Below, one piece after another: positions 9,148-17,296 of a stretch of 64,000 bases of DNA. The position numbers were made by a program, and so were the translations under genes. The notes beneath the pieces were generated by a model that was not told the origin of the DNA, ran no database searches, and was given only the letters and a program-made list of their open reading frames with translations. Origin of the DNA: Lachnospiraceae bacterium 3-1 (GTDB lineage: Bacteria > Bacillota > Clostridia > Lachnospirales > Lachnospiraceae); the NCBI GenBank assembly GCA_000403255.2, contig KE159571.1:62001-126000 (forward strand), read 5' to 3'. Position 1 is the first letter of the stretch. Each line of letters opens with the position of its first letter.

Positions 9148-10824
9148 TTATGTCTGGATCACAAAATCATCTCCAAACAACATATCCTGCTGCAACAAAT
9201 ATATGGCTATGATGGTGGAAACCAACATATCAACCTTGCCATTGGATTTTTTCTTGTTCACGTATTTATTCAAGTTTGTATCTTCTGTACACCTTGCATT
9301 CTGAAAATTTATTTCATACAGTACGGAACCGTCATAAGAAAATTTTTGTTCCAGTATGCTTTCCTGCAACAGTTTTGTAGGCGCATGAAGCACACTGGAA
9401 TGCTGCTTTACTTCCACGGTCTCGTATCCAGCTTCCTCTAGTTTCCCTGCAGTCGACACACAATTATAACGGTCATACCCGATCCGAATGATATTCACCC
9501 CATACTTTTCTTCTAACTCACAGATAAACCTTTCTACATATGCATAGCTTATCACTTCCTCGCCACAGGCAAAACAATCCCCTTCCTGAATGAAACGATT
9601 ATAATCTGTTCTTTCTATCTGATTTTTTTCTGCAATCCTATCCCTTGGGATAAACCCCCATGCCTTCGCATAAATGATATCATCCTCTACCGTTACCATG
9701 GCTACAGATGTATTATCATTTGTCAATGCCAGATCCAGGCCCAGATAAACATCTTTTCCATACCAATCAAAAATACCCCTCTGGTTTCTGCATTTACGCA
9801 GCTTTGCCAGAGAAATAAATTCTTCCCCTGCAGAAGACGGCATGAAAAAATTCATATGTTTTGTTAGGAATTCTGTTCGTTCTCCAGGCTTCGCCAAAGC
9901 CTTTTTTCTGCTTTCCCGAATCTCATAATAATTTTCTTCTATCCGAAGCGGATTAGCCATCATAAGCCCGGTATCATCCCACAAGTGTTCTTCCGGCGCA
10001 TAATATAAAAGTGCAAACAGCCTATCATCCACTTCCAGCCCATTATAGATCTTCCGAATATAATCGAGTTCCTCTAGCATGATGCTTTTATCTTCCGCAT
10101 AGGCTGTCGTCAATTTAAACATTAACGGATTTCTGACACTCAACTGTCCAGACTTCATGGCCGCGATATTGTCATTATCTTTAAAAGCCCCGCATTCGTC
10201 TGCAATAAAAGCTGACGGCCGGATGGCATTGTTCGAATTTGCCTGTGACGTTCTGGGCTGGTAAAAAGAATGAGTAAGCAGGCATTCCACCCTTCCAGAC
10301 AAAGTCCGTGGAATCTTAAAATGTTTCTGCAGTGCCGGACTTGCACTGATAATCTGGCTAATTGCTTTCTTCACCTCCGCTGCAAGGTCCCTGTCCAAGC
10401 ATATGGAATAGAATTCAGAATAATCATCTTCTGTAAGCATCAGTATAATAAGAATCAAGGCACAGATGAATGTCTTGCTGTTCTTCCTTGGGATAAACAG
10501 CACTACCTCCCTGTACCTGTACTTTTCTTTTGTCTCCTTATATCTCCAACAAAATACATTTGCAAGAAAAAAGGACTGAAAATCTGCCAGCCCTTCATAA
10601 ATACTTTTCCCTATTGTCCCAATCCCCGTTGCAAAATTCATCAGTTTCAAAAGATTTTCAATTTTGACAGAAATCTCCCGGTCAAAATACCAAGGATAAT
10701 CATTGTCTTTTTCCCGCTGCATATCCCGCAGGAACCATTCACACTGTATTCTAACCTCTTTTGTTGTCAGTTCTTTTCCGTTTAAGACATCTTGTGTATA
10801 CCGCAAGGCATTTTCATACAGCAT
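9148..10824 (-). CDS. Terminase large subunit
   Basis: This 558-aa protein has the Terminase_1 architecture. The Walker A-like site is FIPRKNSKT (~residue 129), a Walker B-like segment is AFIADECGAF, and the C-terminal RNase H-like nuclease carries YLGLDLALTNDNTSVA (first acidic residue) and later acidic residues near KVDMLVST. It cuts and pumps phage DNA into the prohead. It overlaps the end of the small-subunit region with a GAAGGG site. Confidence 0.95.
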   Translation of the reverse strand: MLYENALRYTQDVLNGKELTTKEVRIQCEWFLRDMQREKDNDYPWYFDREISVKIENLLKLMNFATGIGTIGKSIYEGLADFQSFFLANVFCWRYKETKEKYRYREVVLFIPRKNSKTFICALILIILMLTEDDYSEFYSICLDRDLAAEVKKAISQIISASPALQKHFKIPRTLSGRVECLLTHSFYQPRTSQANSNNAIRPSAFIADECGAFKDNDNIAAMKSGQLSVRNPLMFKLTTAYAEDKSIMLEELDYIRKIYNGLEVDDRLFALLYYAPEEHLWDDTGLMMANPLRIEENYYEIRESRKKALAKPGERTEFLTKHMNFFMPSSAGEEFISLAKLRKCRNQRGIFDWYGKDVYLGLDLALTNDNTSVAMVTVEDDIIYAKAWGFIPRDRIAEKNQIERTDYNRFIQEGDCFACGEEVISYAYVERFICELEEKYGVNIIRIGYDRYNCVSTAGKLEEAGYETVEVKQHSSVLHAPTKLLQESILEQKFSYDGSVLYEINFQNARCTEDTNLNKYVNKKKSNGKVDMLVSTIIAIYLLQQDMLFGDDFVIQT

Positions 10825-10828
10825 CCCT

Positions 10829-11377
10829 TCATCCGCCCTTCAATATGCGGACAATCGGGTCTTCCCCCTCATCCACCTTTTTGGGAATGTTACGCAGAGC
10901 GGATGCTATCGTCATAACATTTTCCTTTTCAATCTCCAGGAGCATTTTTCTTTTTGCCTGCACCTGCTGATCCAGATTTATCAGTCTGCGCGCCAATTCA
11001 TTCTCTAACCGGAAGTATTCTTTCAGTGTCATTTCCTCTTCTAAAAGGCGTTCCTGCTTCTCCCTCAGTTCCTGCATGTTCTTATAAAACAATTCTCTTT
11101 TTTCTTCAAAATCCCTGCACTCTGCCTGGATCATTGCATAGCGGTTCATGACTGGTTCATACAGTGCATCATCTTTTTCGATTGCCCTAAACAATTTCCT
11201 CAACCTCAGAAACTCCTTATGAGCCACCTTATTTCCCTTTACTTCTTTCCGCTCTTTCATCTCCTGTCCAGTCAGAAGTTTCTCTTCCTCTTCTTTCCGT
11301 TTTTCCATTTCTGCTTTTGTCCTATGTGATTTTTTCTCATATTCAATCACTGCGGCTGGCTTGGGTGGTCGTGCCAT
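10829..11377 (-). CDS. Terminase small subunit (P27-like)
   Basis: The start MARPPKPAAVIEYEKKSHRT after a GGAGGGGG site is typical of P27-type small terminases. The 182-aa protein is highly charged and helical, with the C-terminal block ALRNIPKKVDEGEDPIVRIL. An upstream in-frame extension to 11509 lacks a site and enters the candidate cos region. It would bind cos and recruit the large subunit. Confidence 0.85.
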   Translation of the reverse strand: MARPPKPAAVIEYEKKSHRTKAEMEKRKEEEEKLLTGQEMKERKEVKGNKVAHKEFLRLRKLFRAIEKDDALYEPVMNRYAMIQAECRDFEEKRELFYKNMQELREKQERLLEEEMTLKEYFRLENELARRLINLDQQVQAKRKMLLEIEKENVMTIASALRNIPKKVDEGEDPIVRILKGG

Positions 11378-11587
11378 ACTATCCCCCTCCTTTCTAGAAT
11401 CTCCATTTTGGGAATTTTTTTTAAATAAGGGGCAGCAGTCGGTGTATAAAAAAGATAATTTTTTTGCAATTTTTACCCCGGGGGGATGCTCCTGCATCCA
11501 TGCTTCCATAAGACAGCAACCTGCCCCTTACATAGTTTTCTTTTTTTCTGTGCGCCAGTCCATGCTGCATAAGGCAGCAACCTACCC
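11378..11587. other. Candidate cos region between HNH and terS
   Basis: No gene is seen in this 210-bp gap. It holds two near-identical ~31-bp direct repeats (11498-11530 and 11560-11590; shared core ACAGCAACCT/GCAGCAACCT with C-rich ends), an inverted copy of the core TAAGGGGCAG at 11426-11435, and a C4G6 palindrome-like run near 11476. In HK97-type phages the cohesive-end site lies between HNH and terS, and the small terminase binds repeats there. This is inference from place and repeats. Confidence 0.5.
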
Positions 11588-11977
11588 CTAGCACTGTTCT
11601 TCTGCTATTGCAGCCAAGACAGATGCCTGTATCTCTCCATGCTCCGCCATCTCATGATGCATCCGACACAATGTAATGAGATTATCATCATCTAACCTGC
11701 GGCTATAATCATCCCTGAGTTTTACAATATGATGTACGGATAGCTGATGAGGATTGTACTGATTCACGGTTCCATGCAAGTTCCTGATACATGCCTGACA
11801 CAGATATAAATCCCGACGCTTAATGCTTTCCGCTTTCTGCTTCCAGTCTCTGCTCCATCTGAATGAATTTTCCCTGTCAGATGATTTTTTTCTTCTTTTT
11901 TTTTCTGCCCTTTCTTTTTCTGGGCATATATATTTTTTATCATGTATTTTTCCACAATAAGTGCATGATTTTAACAT
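11588..11977 (-). CDS. HNH endonuclease
   Basis: This 129-aa protein has two Cys pairs (CTYCGK; CQACIRN) and the HNH core SVHHIVKLRDDYSRRLDDDNLITLCRMHHEM. The ATG at 11977 has a GGAGGA site; the longer frame to 12034 does not. An HNH protein beside terS is needed for cos cleavage in many HK97-like phages. The next gene inward is the late regulator. Confidence 0.92.
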   Translation of the reverse strand: MLKSCTYCGKIHDKKYICPEKERAEKKRRKKSSDRENSFRWSRDWKQKAESIKRRDLYLCQACIRNLHGTVNQYNPHQLSVHHIVKLRDDYSRRLDDDNLITLCRMHHEMAEHGEIQASVLAAIAEEQC

Positions 11978-12016
11978 GTCTTCTATCCTCCGTTGGGTGT
12001 CATAGTTTACATAACA

Positions 12017-12051
12017 GATAAGGGCGCCAGACATCAGTTGGCACCCTTATC
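12017..12051. repeat. 13-14 bp inverted repeat upstream of the HNH gene
   Basis: The arms GATAAGGGCGCCA and TTGGCACCCTTATC pair except for one G-T. They surround an 8-base loop. The hairpin lies in the leader between the predicted late promoter and the HNH ATG. There is no U-run, so it is not a classic terminator. It could act in RNA processing, in attenuation, or as a protein site. Confidence 0.5.
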
Positions 12052-12090
12052 CCATAGGTTATGATAATATGTAATCACATGTATCTTCCA

Positions 12091-12145
12091 TGGCTTATTA
12101 CCATAATAACACTTTGAGAACGAAAAAAACGAAAAAAACGAAATT
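12091..12145 (-). promoter_or_regulatory. Predicted late promoter with three 9-bp iterons (prophage 1)
   Basis: Read on the minus strand, three copies of a TTTTTCGTT-type 9-mer (12119-12145) overlap and follow the stop of the regulator gene. Ten bases later comes TATTAT (12103-12108), then GGTAATAAG. The tailocin has the same layout with a different 9-mer and a matching TAATATGCTAATAAG segment (13 of 15 bases agree). I infer binding of the adjacent sigma-like regulator in place of a -35 box. Confidence 0.6.
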
Positions 12146-12569
12146 ATTTTATTTTTTTCATAAAATTATGAAATTCCATTCTCAAACTATCCCCATTTGC
12201 CTTTCTTCCTAGCCTTCCTGCTGTCTCTTCCCATGAAAGCCCCTCAAAAATTTTGTATTTTACAATCCTTTGCATTCGAAGCGGAATGCTGTTCATCCAT
12301 TCTTCTGTCTGCGTTTTTATTTCCTCCGCTCTTTTTTTCCGTTCTTCCAGCACTTTTTCCTTCCTACGCAGGTTCATATCATCCGCATATCCAAATTCTG
12401 TGCCGTGTATATGGAAATTCCGTGGCTGATATGGAAATTCTGGATTGCTGCCTTTCACAACCCCTTCCGCTATTTTTATTTTCTTTTGTTTCAGTTTTTT
12501 TATTTCCTGTTCTGTTTCTTTTACCATTGCACAGGCGTCTATGTAATCTGATAATAATTTTTTATCCAA
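12144..12569 (-). CDS. Sigma-like late gene regulator (DUF1492/ArpU-like)
   Basis: This 141-aa protein has a helical N-terminus rich in Lys/Glu and a C-terminal sigma-region-4-like block (SIPLRMQRIVKYKIFEGLSW, then an ETAGRLGR helix). It starts at a TTG (12569), as does its paralogue at 42507-42929. The two proteins agree over most of their length but differ in the last helix. It lies at the end of the early genes and just before the iterons and late operon, so it is the likely late transcription activator. Confidence 0.8.
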   Translation of the reverse strand: MDKKLLSDYIDACAMVKETEQEIKKLKQKKIKIAEGVVKGSNPEFPYQPRNFHIHGTEFGYADDMNLRRKEKVLEERKKRAEEIKTQTEEWMNSIPLRMQRIVKYKIFEGLSWEETAGRLGRKANGDSLRMEFHNFMKKIK

Positions 12570-12634
12570 TCCTATCTATCCTTCCTGCTGCATTCTTGTT
12601 TCTTTCAACCGTGCTGTTTTTATTCCTAATATGC

Positions 12635-12778
12635 TCATTTATTTCTTAACACCTTCACTCCCGGCTTCCACTGCTGCACCCATTCCACCTGGCGGAACCC
12701 GGAACACCGGGCTTCCCAGAGCTTCCACAGCTTCTTTGGTATTTTTTTCTTTCCCTTCTCTTCCCCTTTTCTTCCCAT
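12635..12778 (-). CDS. Small phage protein, 47 aa (unknown)
   Basis: A short frame follows an AGGAGAGG site and encodes a basic, Trp-rich peptide (KKLWKLWEARCSGFRQVEW). It ends in an ATGA overlap with a further 20-codon frame that leads to the regulator. No family is recognised. It fills the 237-bp gap between ParB and the regulator, and may be real because the site is good and the Trp-rich composition is protein-like. Confidence 0.4.
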   Translation of the reverse strand: MGRKGEEKGKKKIPKKLWKLWEARCSGFRQVEWVQQWKPGVKVLRNK

Positions 12779-12806
12779 TCCTCTCCTCTCCTTTCCTTGC
12801 TTGCCA

Positions 12807-13961
12807 TTACTGTGCCTGATTTTCCTGCTGCATGTCCGCTTTTTCATTGTTGTCGGCCTGTCCACATTTCGCATTCCACTGGCAACGTAACATGATTTCA
12901 TGCAGCAGGTACATGTCTTCCTCGCTTACCTTATCCGCCTGCTGCATAATCTCCCTTGCACTAAACACTACCCACTCTATATTGCCCCATTCTTTCTGTG
13001 GCGTGTCCGTATCGGACACCCTCAATACGGCATCCGCAGCAGCTTTTGTGGCCGCACTTACGCTTTCCCTTACCCATTCCCGCAGGACTTTTGCATGCTG
13101 TGCGGCTTCCTCTGCGCCCTTTGCTTTTTCCTCCGCTTCTTGCTCCTTGCGGTAAGCCTTCTCTATCTCTTTTTCGCTCTCTTCCTTCTGCTTCTCAAAA
13201 TCTGCTTTCGCCTGTTCCGCTTCCTTTGCAGCCTCTGCCGCTGTCTTTTCTGCAACCTTTGCCGCGATCTCCTTCGCTCTTATGTCTTCGCCTGCCGCCA
13301 CTTTATCCGCTATGGCTTTCTGTTCTTCCTTTGGCAGCTTCGCCGCCTCATAAGCCGCGGTGATGCCCATATTGCCGCTCTTAAGCTGCTCTTTTACCTC
13401 CGGTGCGGCATTGTTGTTGATGCTCTCCATTCTGGCCACATTGGTGGGACTTTCCCCTATCATAGCCGCTATCAGATCACGCATTTTCCCTTGTATTTCC
13501 AGGCCATCCTCTTTCTTCGCCCGGATCAATGCCGCTTTCGTCCGCTCCACAAGCCTGGTTTTTTCATACGCTGTAAGCGACTGGGTATATCCATTTCCAG
13601 CCAAAAGTCTCAGCTCATACATTGCCTCACTCATTTCCATGTATCGGTAAAGCACTCTTTTATATTCCTTATGTCCCCGTTCCAAATTCAAAATGTTTGC
13701 GGCATTGCGCCTGTGCCCGTCTATGATGTAATATTCGCCCTTTATCCTTGCCAGCACTGTGGGCTGTTCCTGCCCCACGGTCAAAAAACTGTCCGCCAGT
13801 TCTTCTATGTTCTCTAATTTTTGATGGGTGTTTTCTGGCGCATCCTTCACCTCGTACGGACTTAAATAAATCTCTTTGTACCCTGCTGCATATGATCCCG
13901 TATGCATTTCCTTTTCTTTCGCCTTCGCGCTCAGTATATCATTGATTCCAAATTTGCCCAC
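12807..13961 (-). CDS. parB: ParB-like partition protein
   Basis: This 384-aa protein has the ParB N-domain, with the arginine patch YYIIDGHRRN near residue 80, followed by a helix-turn-helix region (MIGESPTNVARMESI), a long Ala/Glu/Lys coiled coil (~225-300), and a C-terminal domain. It starts at a GTG with a GAGG site. It lies 3 bp after parA. ParB binds centromere-like sites and hydrolyses CTP in studied homologues. Its presence suggests that the element could be maintained as a plasmid at some stage. Confidence 0.88.
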   Translation of the reverse strand: MGKFGINDILSAKAKEKEMHTGSYAAGYKEIYLSPYEVKDAPENTHQKLENIEELADSFLTVGQEQPTVLARIKGEYYIIDGHRRNAANILNLERGHKEYKRVLYRYMEMSEAMYELRLLAGNGYTQSLTAYEKTRLVERTKAALIRAKKEDGLEIQGKMRDLIAAMIGESPTNVARMESINNNAAPEVKEQLKSGNMGITAAYEAAKLPKEEQKAIADKVAAGEDIRAKEIAAKVAEKTAAEAAKEAEQAKADFEKQKEESEKEIEKAYRKEQEAEEKAKGAEEAAQHAKVLREWVRESVSAATKAAADAVLRVSDTDTPQKEWGNIEWVVFSAREIMQQADKVSEEDMYLLHEIMLRCQWNAKCGQADNNEKADMQQENQAQ

Positions 13962-13964
13962 ATG

Positions 13965-14768
13965 CTACCTCGCTTTCCCGGTATATTCCGTCACAAACTT
14001 TTTATATCCCTGTGCCGCCCCACAACATGGGCTGTACTCATAAATCGGTTTTTGCAGGAAGGAATTCTCCGCCACTTTTTTTGAATATTTGATGACCCCA
14101 AGGATATCATACTTCCCCTGTTCCTGAAGCCATTCCAGCCCTGCGCTTTCCCCATCTGTATTCTGGTATGAGGTTACCAGGACCCCTGCCAGCTTTATGG
14201 ATGGATTGAATTGCTTTACCTCCTCCACCTGTTCCGCAACAATGTCCAGCCCTTCCAGGGCGTAATTATCCAGCTTTACTGGCACGATTACTTCATCCGT
14301 AACCGCAAGCGCATTTACCACGTTAAACCCTAAGTCTGGCGGATTGTCTATGATACAGTAATCATATGCCTGCTCTATGGCAAGAGGTTCTGTAACCGCC
14401 CTTCCATACCCTTCCACTTTGGTATCTTTCAGACGTTTATACCTTCCTGTCTGGTCTGCCTTCCATTCCTTCGCCAAATCCCATGTTGCCCCAAGTAATG
14501 ACATGTTAGATGTTATAATGTCTATACCGATATAATTTGTCTTCTGTATGAGTTCTTCGGGACATTCCCAGTCCCCGCTCAGCAACTTTGCAGCAGGAGC
14601 CACACTTTCCGCGTCATACCTGCCATACGCCTTGCTTAGATTTCCCTGCTTATCGTTATCCAATAAGAGCACCTCACATCCTCTGCGGGAAAGCTCATAC
14701 GCCATATTTGCCGCTGTAAATGTTTTGGCCACGCCTCCCTTTAAATTTAATATACTGATTGTTTTCAT
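13965..14768 (-). CDS. parA: ParA-type partition ATPase
   Basis: This 267-aa protein opens with the deviant Walker A motif LKGGVAKTFTAANMAYEL, followed by LLLDNDKQGNLS and the Walker B block YCIIDNPPDLGFNVVNAL. These are hallmarks of ParA/Soj/MinD ATPases. The ATG at 14768 puts Walker A near residue 10, as usual; the longer frame to 14918 overlaps the upstream gene. It overlaps the VRR-NUC gene by 4 bp and is directly followed by parB. The pair would move or anchor low-copy DNA on the nucleoid. Confidence 0.92.
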   Translation of the reverse strand: MKTISILNLKGGVAKTFTAANMAYELSRRGCEVLLLDNDKQGNLSKAYGRYDAESVAPAAKLLSGDWECPEELIQKTNYIGIDIITSNMSLLGATWDLAKEWKADQTGRYKRLKDTKVEGYGRAVTEPLAIEQAYDYCIIDNPPDLGFNVVNALAVTDEVIVPVKLDNYALEGLDIVAEQVEEVKQFNPSIKLAGVLVTSYQNTDGESAGLEWLQEQGKYDILGVIKYSKKVAENSFLQKPIYEYSPCCGAAQGYKKFVTEYTGKAR

Positions 14769-15190
14769 CCCTTGTTTTTCCCTTCCTTTCCCCATGTCTG
14801 CCCTGCCTCTTCCAACTCTTCGGCGTTTAATAAATACTTTTCTATCAATTCTGCAGCCGCCTCCCAGCGGTAGCACACTGCCGTAAAATATCCTTGGTTT
14901 TTTAAATATTCCAGCCACAATTCCTGTTTTTTCGTAGTGGTGTTTTTCCCGGCTTTGAGTTCTATGTATAATCCATGATATCCTGCCCGCGCTGCTGGCA
15001 GTACGATATCTGGGACCCCTGCTTTCACACCCTGCCGTTTCATTTTCATAGCTGTTGCCTTATCTCTCCTCCCTCCGTTCGGAACATGATGCAGGTATTC
15101 CAGCTCCGGCATACGTCCTGCCTGATATGCCGCCCATTCAAACAACGCTTCCTGGTTTCCGCCTTCGTCATCCAGTCTGTAATTCCTCAT
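14765..15190 (-). CDS. VRR-NUC domain nuclease (copy 1)
   Basis: This 141-aa protein has the VRR-NUC core: PNGGRRDKATAMKMKRQGVKAG, VPDIVLPAAR, GLYIELKAGKN (the acidic-x-Lys pair), and GYFTAVCYRWEAAAELI. Such stand-alone nucleases are common in phage replication modules and act on DNA junctions or flaps. A clear paralogue lies at 19906-20328. It sits between the HUH Rep and ParA. Confidence 0.9.
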   Translation of the reverse strand: MRNYRLDDEGGNQEALFEWAAYQAGRMPELEYLHHVPNGGRRDKATAMKMKRQGVKAGVPDIVLPAARAGYHGLYIELKAGKNTTTKKQELWLEYLKNQGYFTAVCYRWEAAAELIEKYLLNAEELEEAGQTWGKEGKNKG

Positions 15191-15208
15191 TCCCTTTTTC
15201 CTCCTTGT

Positions 15209-16000
15209 CTATCCGTCTTCCTCTTCTTGCCATTCTTCCGGCCTTATATTCTGTTTCACCAAAATATAACGGATATACCCATACCCGAAATATTCTGGGC
15301 TGTGCATTCCTTGGCTTACACTTTTTTTATCTACATAGTATCCTTTCCTCGGCTTTGCCTCTGCCCTGAAATACTCACGGTCTGAAATGATGTGGTACTC
15401 TGGCTCTGGTCTTCTCAGGTTCTTGCTACAATTCCAGCGTTTGCCCTGCAGTGCCCCGGCTTCCTTTGTCCTGTGTGTGTCTGTGTATTTTATCAGGTAT
15501 GCTGCAAGCTCTGCATGATTTCCGCTATCATCCAAGGGAAACACTTTTATGCGGTTATGTCCTTCGTATGCTTTGTACCAGCACTTTTGTAAAATTTTGG
15601 TGTCTATTTTATTTACCACCAAATGATGATGCCGCGCCCCTTTTTTCCCGATCTCCATCACATGTATGTACTTAAACTCTAATCCAGTTTTTTTATACTC
15701 CTTCCGACATTCCCGTAAAAATACATCTATGTCATGACGCATTTCCTCCCGTGTTCTCTCTGCTTCGCCCTTCCTTCTTATATAATCCAATACCAGATGA
15801 TAATCTCCATATCCGTAATTTGCATTTATTAGTATCCGCAGCTCTCTTTCCGCTTTCCTCGTGTTTACTTTTTTCTGCTGCTCTGAGGTCGGCTTTACCT
15901 TATCTCCCCTCTTTATTCCTTTCTTTTTATACCTGCTTGTAAAATACCGCTCTACCTCTATGGTTTTCCCTGCTTTTGTAATCCTCTCTACGTATGGCAT
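15209..16000 (-). CDS. HUH-type rolling-circle replication initiator
   Basis: This 263-aa protein has a His-rich metal motif (GARHHHLVVNK, ~residue 128) and a downstream tyrosine motif AAYLIKYTDTH, the arrangement of HUH endonucleases of the Rep/G2P type. The N-terminus is basic. It would nick one strand at the origin and start rolling-circle replication. This is unusual for a tailed phage with a packaging module. It sits with parA/parB, and a strong inverted repeat lies 165 bp upstream. Confidence 0.82.
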   Translation of the reverse strand: MPYVERITKAGKTIEVERYFTSRYKKKGIKRGDKVKPTSEQQKKVNTRKAERELRILINANYGYGDYHLVLDYIRRKGEAERTREEMRHDIDVFLRECRKEYKKTGLEFKYIHVMEIGKKGARHHHLVVNKIDTKILQKCWYKAYEGHNRIKVFPLDDSGNHAELAAYLIKYTDTHRTKEAGALQGKRWNCSKNLRRPEPEYHIISDREYFRAEAKPRKGYYVDKKSVSQGMHSPEYFGYGYIRYILVKQNIRPEEWQEEEDG

Positions 16001-16164
16001 ATTTTCACTCCTTTTTGGTTCCTTTTGGGAAGTCAGATTTTGTTTCCCTGTCGGAAAGCTAATACTTTTATCAAGTGTGAAAACTGGCCTTTTGCCCGTA
16101 TTTTCCTTGACTTTCTGCCATACAGTATTTATACTGGGTATAGGTTATTTTGCTGTATAGCTCT

Positions 16165-16200
16165 GCCCTGGCAGTGTTCCCGCACTGCCAGGGCCTTTTT
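16165..16200 (+). terminator. 12-bp perfect inverted repeat with T-run; terminator or possible Rep origin hairpin
   Basis: Arms GCCCTGGCAGTG and CACTGCCAGGGC flank the 6-base loop TTCCCG, and a CTTTTT run follows on the plus strand. As a terminator it would act on plus-strand transcripts, yet the nearby genes are on the minus strand. Its place upstream of the HUH rep gene makes an origin hairpin another option. A hairpin with the same inner arms (CCCTGGCAG/CTGCCAGGG) is at 23953-23979. Confidence 0.5.
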
Positions 16201-16203
16201 CTT

Positions 16204-16365
16204 TCAAGGGGCTGTGATGCTGTCCCTGTGCTCTTTTGCATATTCATACGCCTTCCGATATGGCTCCGTGCAGGAAAAGGATGTGCATGTATGGAATGCT
16301 TTCCCTTGGCAGAACTCACAGGCATGGTATCTGGCATACTCTAATAACCGCCTTTCGTCTTCCAT
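16204..16365 (-). CDS. Small Cys/His-rich phage protein, 53 aa
   Basis: This short frame follows a TAGGAGATG site and encodes a peptide with CEFCQGK, an HTCTSFSC segment and a helical C-terminus (YRKAYEYAKEH). Four Cys and His residues suggest a small zinc-binding fold. It is translated after the DUF4406-like gene upstream and ends just before the hairpin. No function is known to me. Confidence 0.6.
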   Translation of the reverse strand: MEDERRLLEYARYHACEFCQGKAFHTCTSFSCTEPYRKAYEYAKEHRDSITAP

Positions 16366-16368
16366 CTC

Positions 16369-16731
16369 CTACACAGAGCCTCGTAGTTTTTCGTCCTTTA
16401 ATTTATAATGCAGCTTGTCTGCATTTACCACGTCCAGGCCTACCACCTCCGCTGCCACTATTTCTTTGTTCATTCCCTCGCTGATGCCATACCGGATGCC
16501 CACCATAAGGAAATCACAGCCTTTTAGCAGCTCCAGGCCTGCTTTCAGCCCAATTTCCCGTTCCCAAGGATCTTCTTCGTTTAAACATTGCGTCATATAT
16601 AAATGCGGCGTAACTGGAGCCATCCCATCTTCCAACGCCTTCCGGGTCAGTTCTCTGGCATATTCCAGATTCCGCTTCATTTCTTTTTCACTTTCTGCCC
16701 TGTACGGGCTGCATATGTATGCTTTCTTCAA
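16369..16731 (-). CDS. DUF4406-like / nucleoside deoxyribosyltransferase-fold protein
   Basis: This 120-aa protein begins MKKAYICSPYRAESEKEM and contains MAPVTPHLYMTQCLN and GCDFLMVGIRYGISEGM. This is the layout of the DUF4406 family, related to nucleoside 2-deoxyribosyltransferases. Such proteins occur in phage early regions; a role in nucleotide metabolism is plausible but unproven. It overlaps its upstream neighbour by 4 bp. Confidence 0.78.
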   Translation of the reverse strand: MKKAYICSPYRAESEKEMKRNLEYARELTRKALEDGMAPVTPHLYMTQCLNEEDPWEREIGLKAGLELLKGCDFLMVGIRYGISEGMNKEIVAAEVVGLDVVNADKLHYKLKDEKLRGSV

Positions 16732-17279
16732 GTTTCATTCCCCTTTCCATTATTTTCCCTGTACATTTTTGGTTCTCTGTACGGCTCCGGCAACGGCCGC
16801 CATGCCAGGACTGTGTCTTCTATGGCGTTCACGTTTTTCTCATCTGAATAACTGCTGCACTCCCACCAGCCTTCCGGTATTTTGTAATCTTCCCGCTTAT
16901 CATCCCACTCAACTGCGTCTTCTGGAAAATACCATAAGTAACTGCTGTACTCGTTCCATACTTTCCCATCCTCGAAAAACCCTCGGACCGAAAAATAATA
17001 TTCTTCCCCACATCTTGTACGTTTCACCGATATTTCAATTTCCTCTTCGGGCTTCGGAAGTCTTTCTGTGCACGGGATCCACCTGTCCCCGTTTGGGCTC
17101 CCTTGTAATCCCTCTTTTGCTATTTCCAGGCATTTTTCTCTTTCCAGGTATTGTAAATGATATCTTATATACTCAGTAACCGTCGTGTCAGATGCACAAT
17201 CCATCCACCTTTTGTATGCGCTTTCCGCCCATCTTTCCAGTTTTTGTATTATCCTATCAGCGTCTCCCATTTGCCACAT
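16728..17279 (-). CDS. DUF551-domain phage protein
   Basis: This 183-aa protein contains the DUF551 signature DRWIPCTERLPKPEEEI in its middle and an aromatic C-terminal half (GGWWECSSYS-like, VLAWRPLPEPY). The N-terminal ~65 residues are helical. The function of DUF551 is unknown; it is common in phage early clusters. A second start lies 9 bp downstream of the first. Confidence 0.78.
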   Translation of the reverse strand: MWQMGDADRIIQKLERWAESAYKRWMDCASDTTVTEYIRYHLQYLEREKCLEIAKEGLQGSPNGDRWIPCTERLPKPEEEIEISVKRTRCGEEYYFSVRGFFEDGKVWNEYSSYLWYFPEDAVEWDDKREDYKIPEGWWECSSYSDEKNVNAIEDTVLAWRPLPEPYREPKMYRENNGKGNET

Positions 17280-17296
17280 ATCCTCTGCCCCTTCCT

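Noticed and set aside
12900-13817. 305-codon plus-strand open frame
   Set aside because: It is antisense to parB and has a Cys/Leu/Phe-rich composition caused by the Ala/Glu coiled coil on the other strand.
16071-16337. 88-codon minus-strand frame near the rep gene
   Set aside because: Its composition is not protein-like and it runs through the hairpin. The 53-aa frame at 16204-16365 with a good site is preferred.
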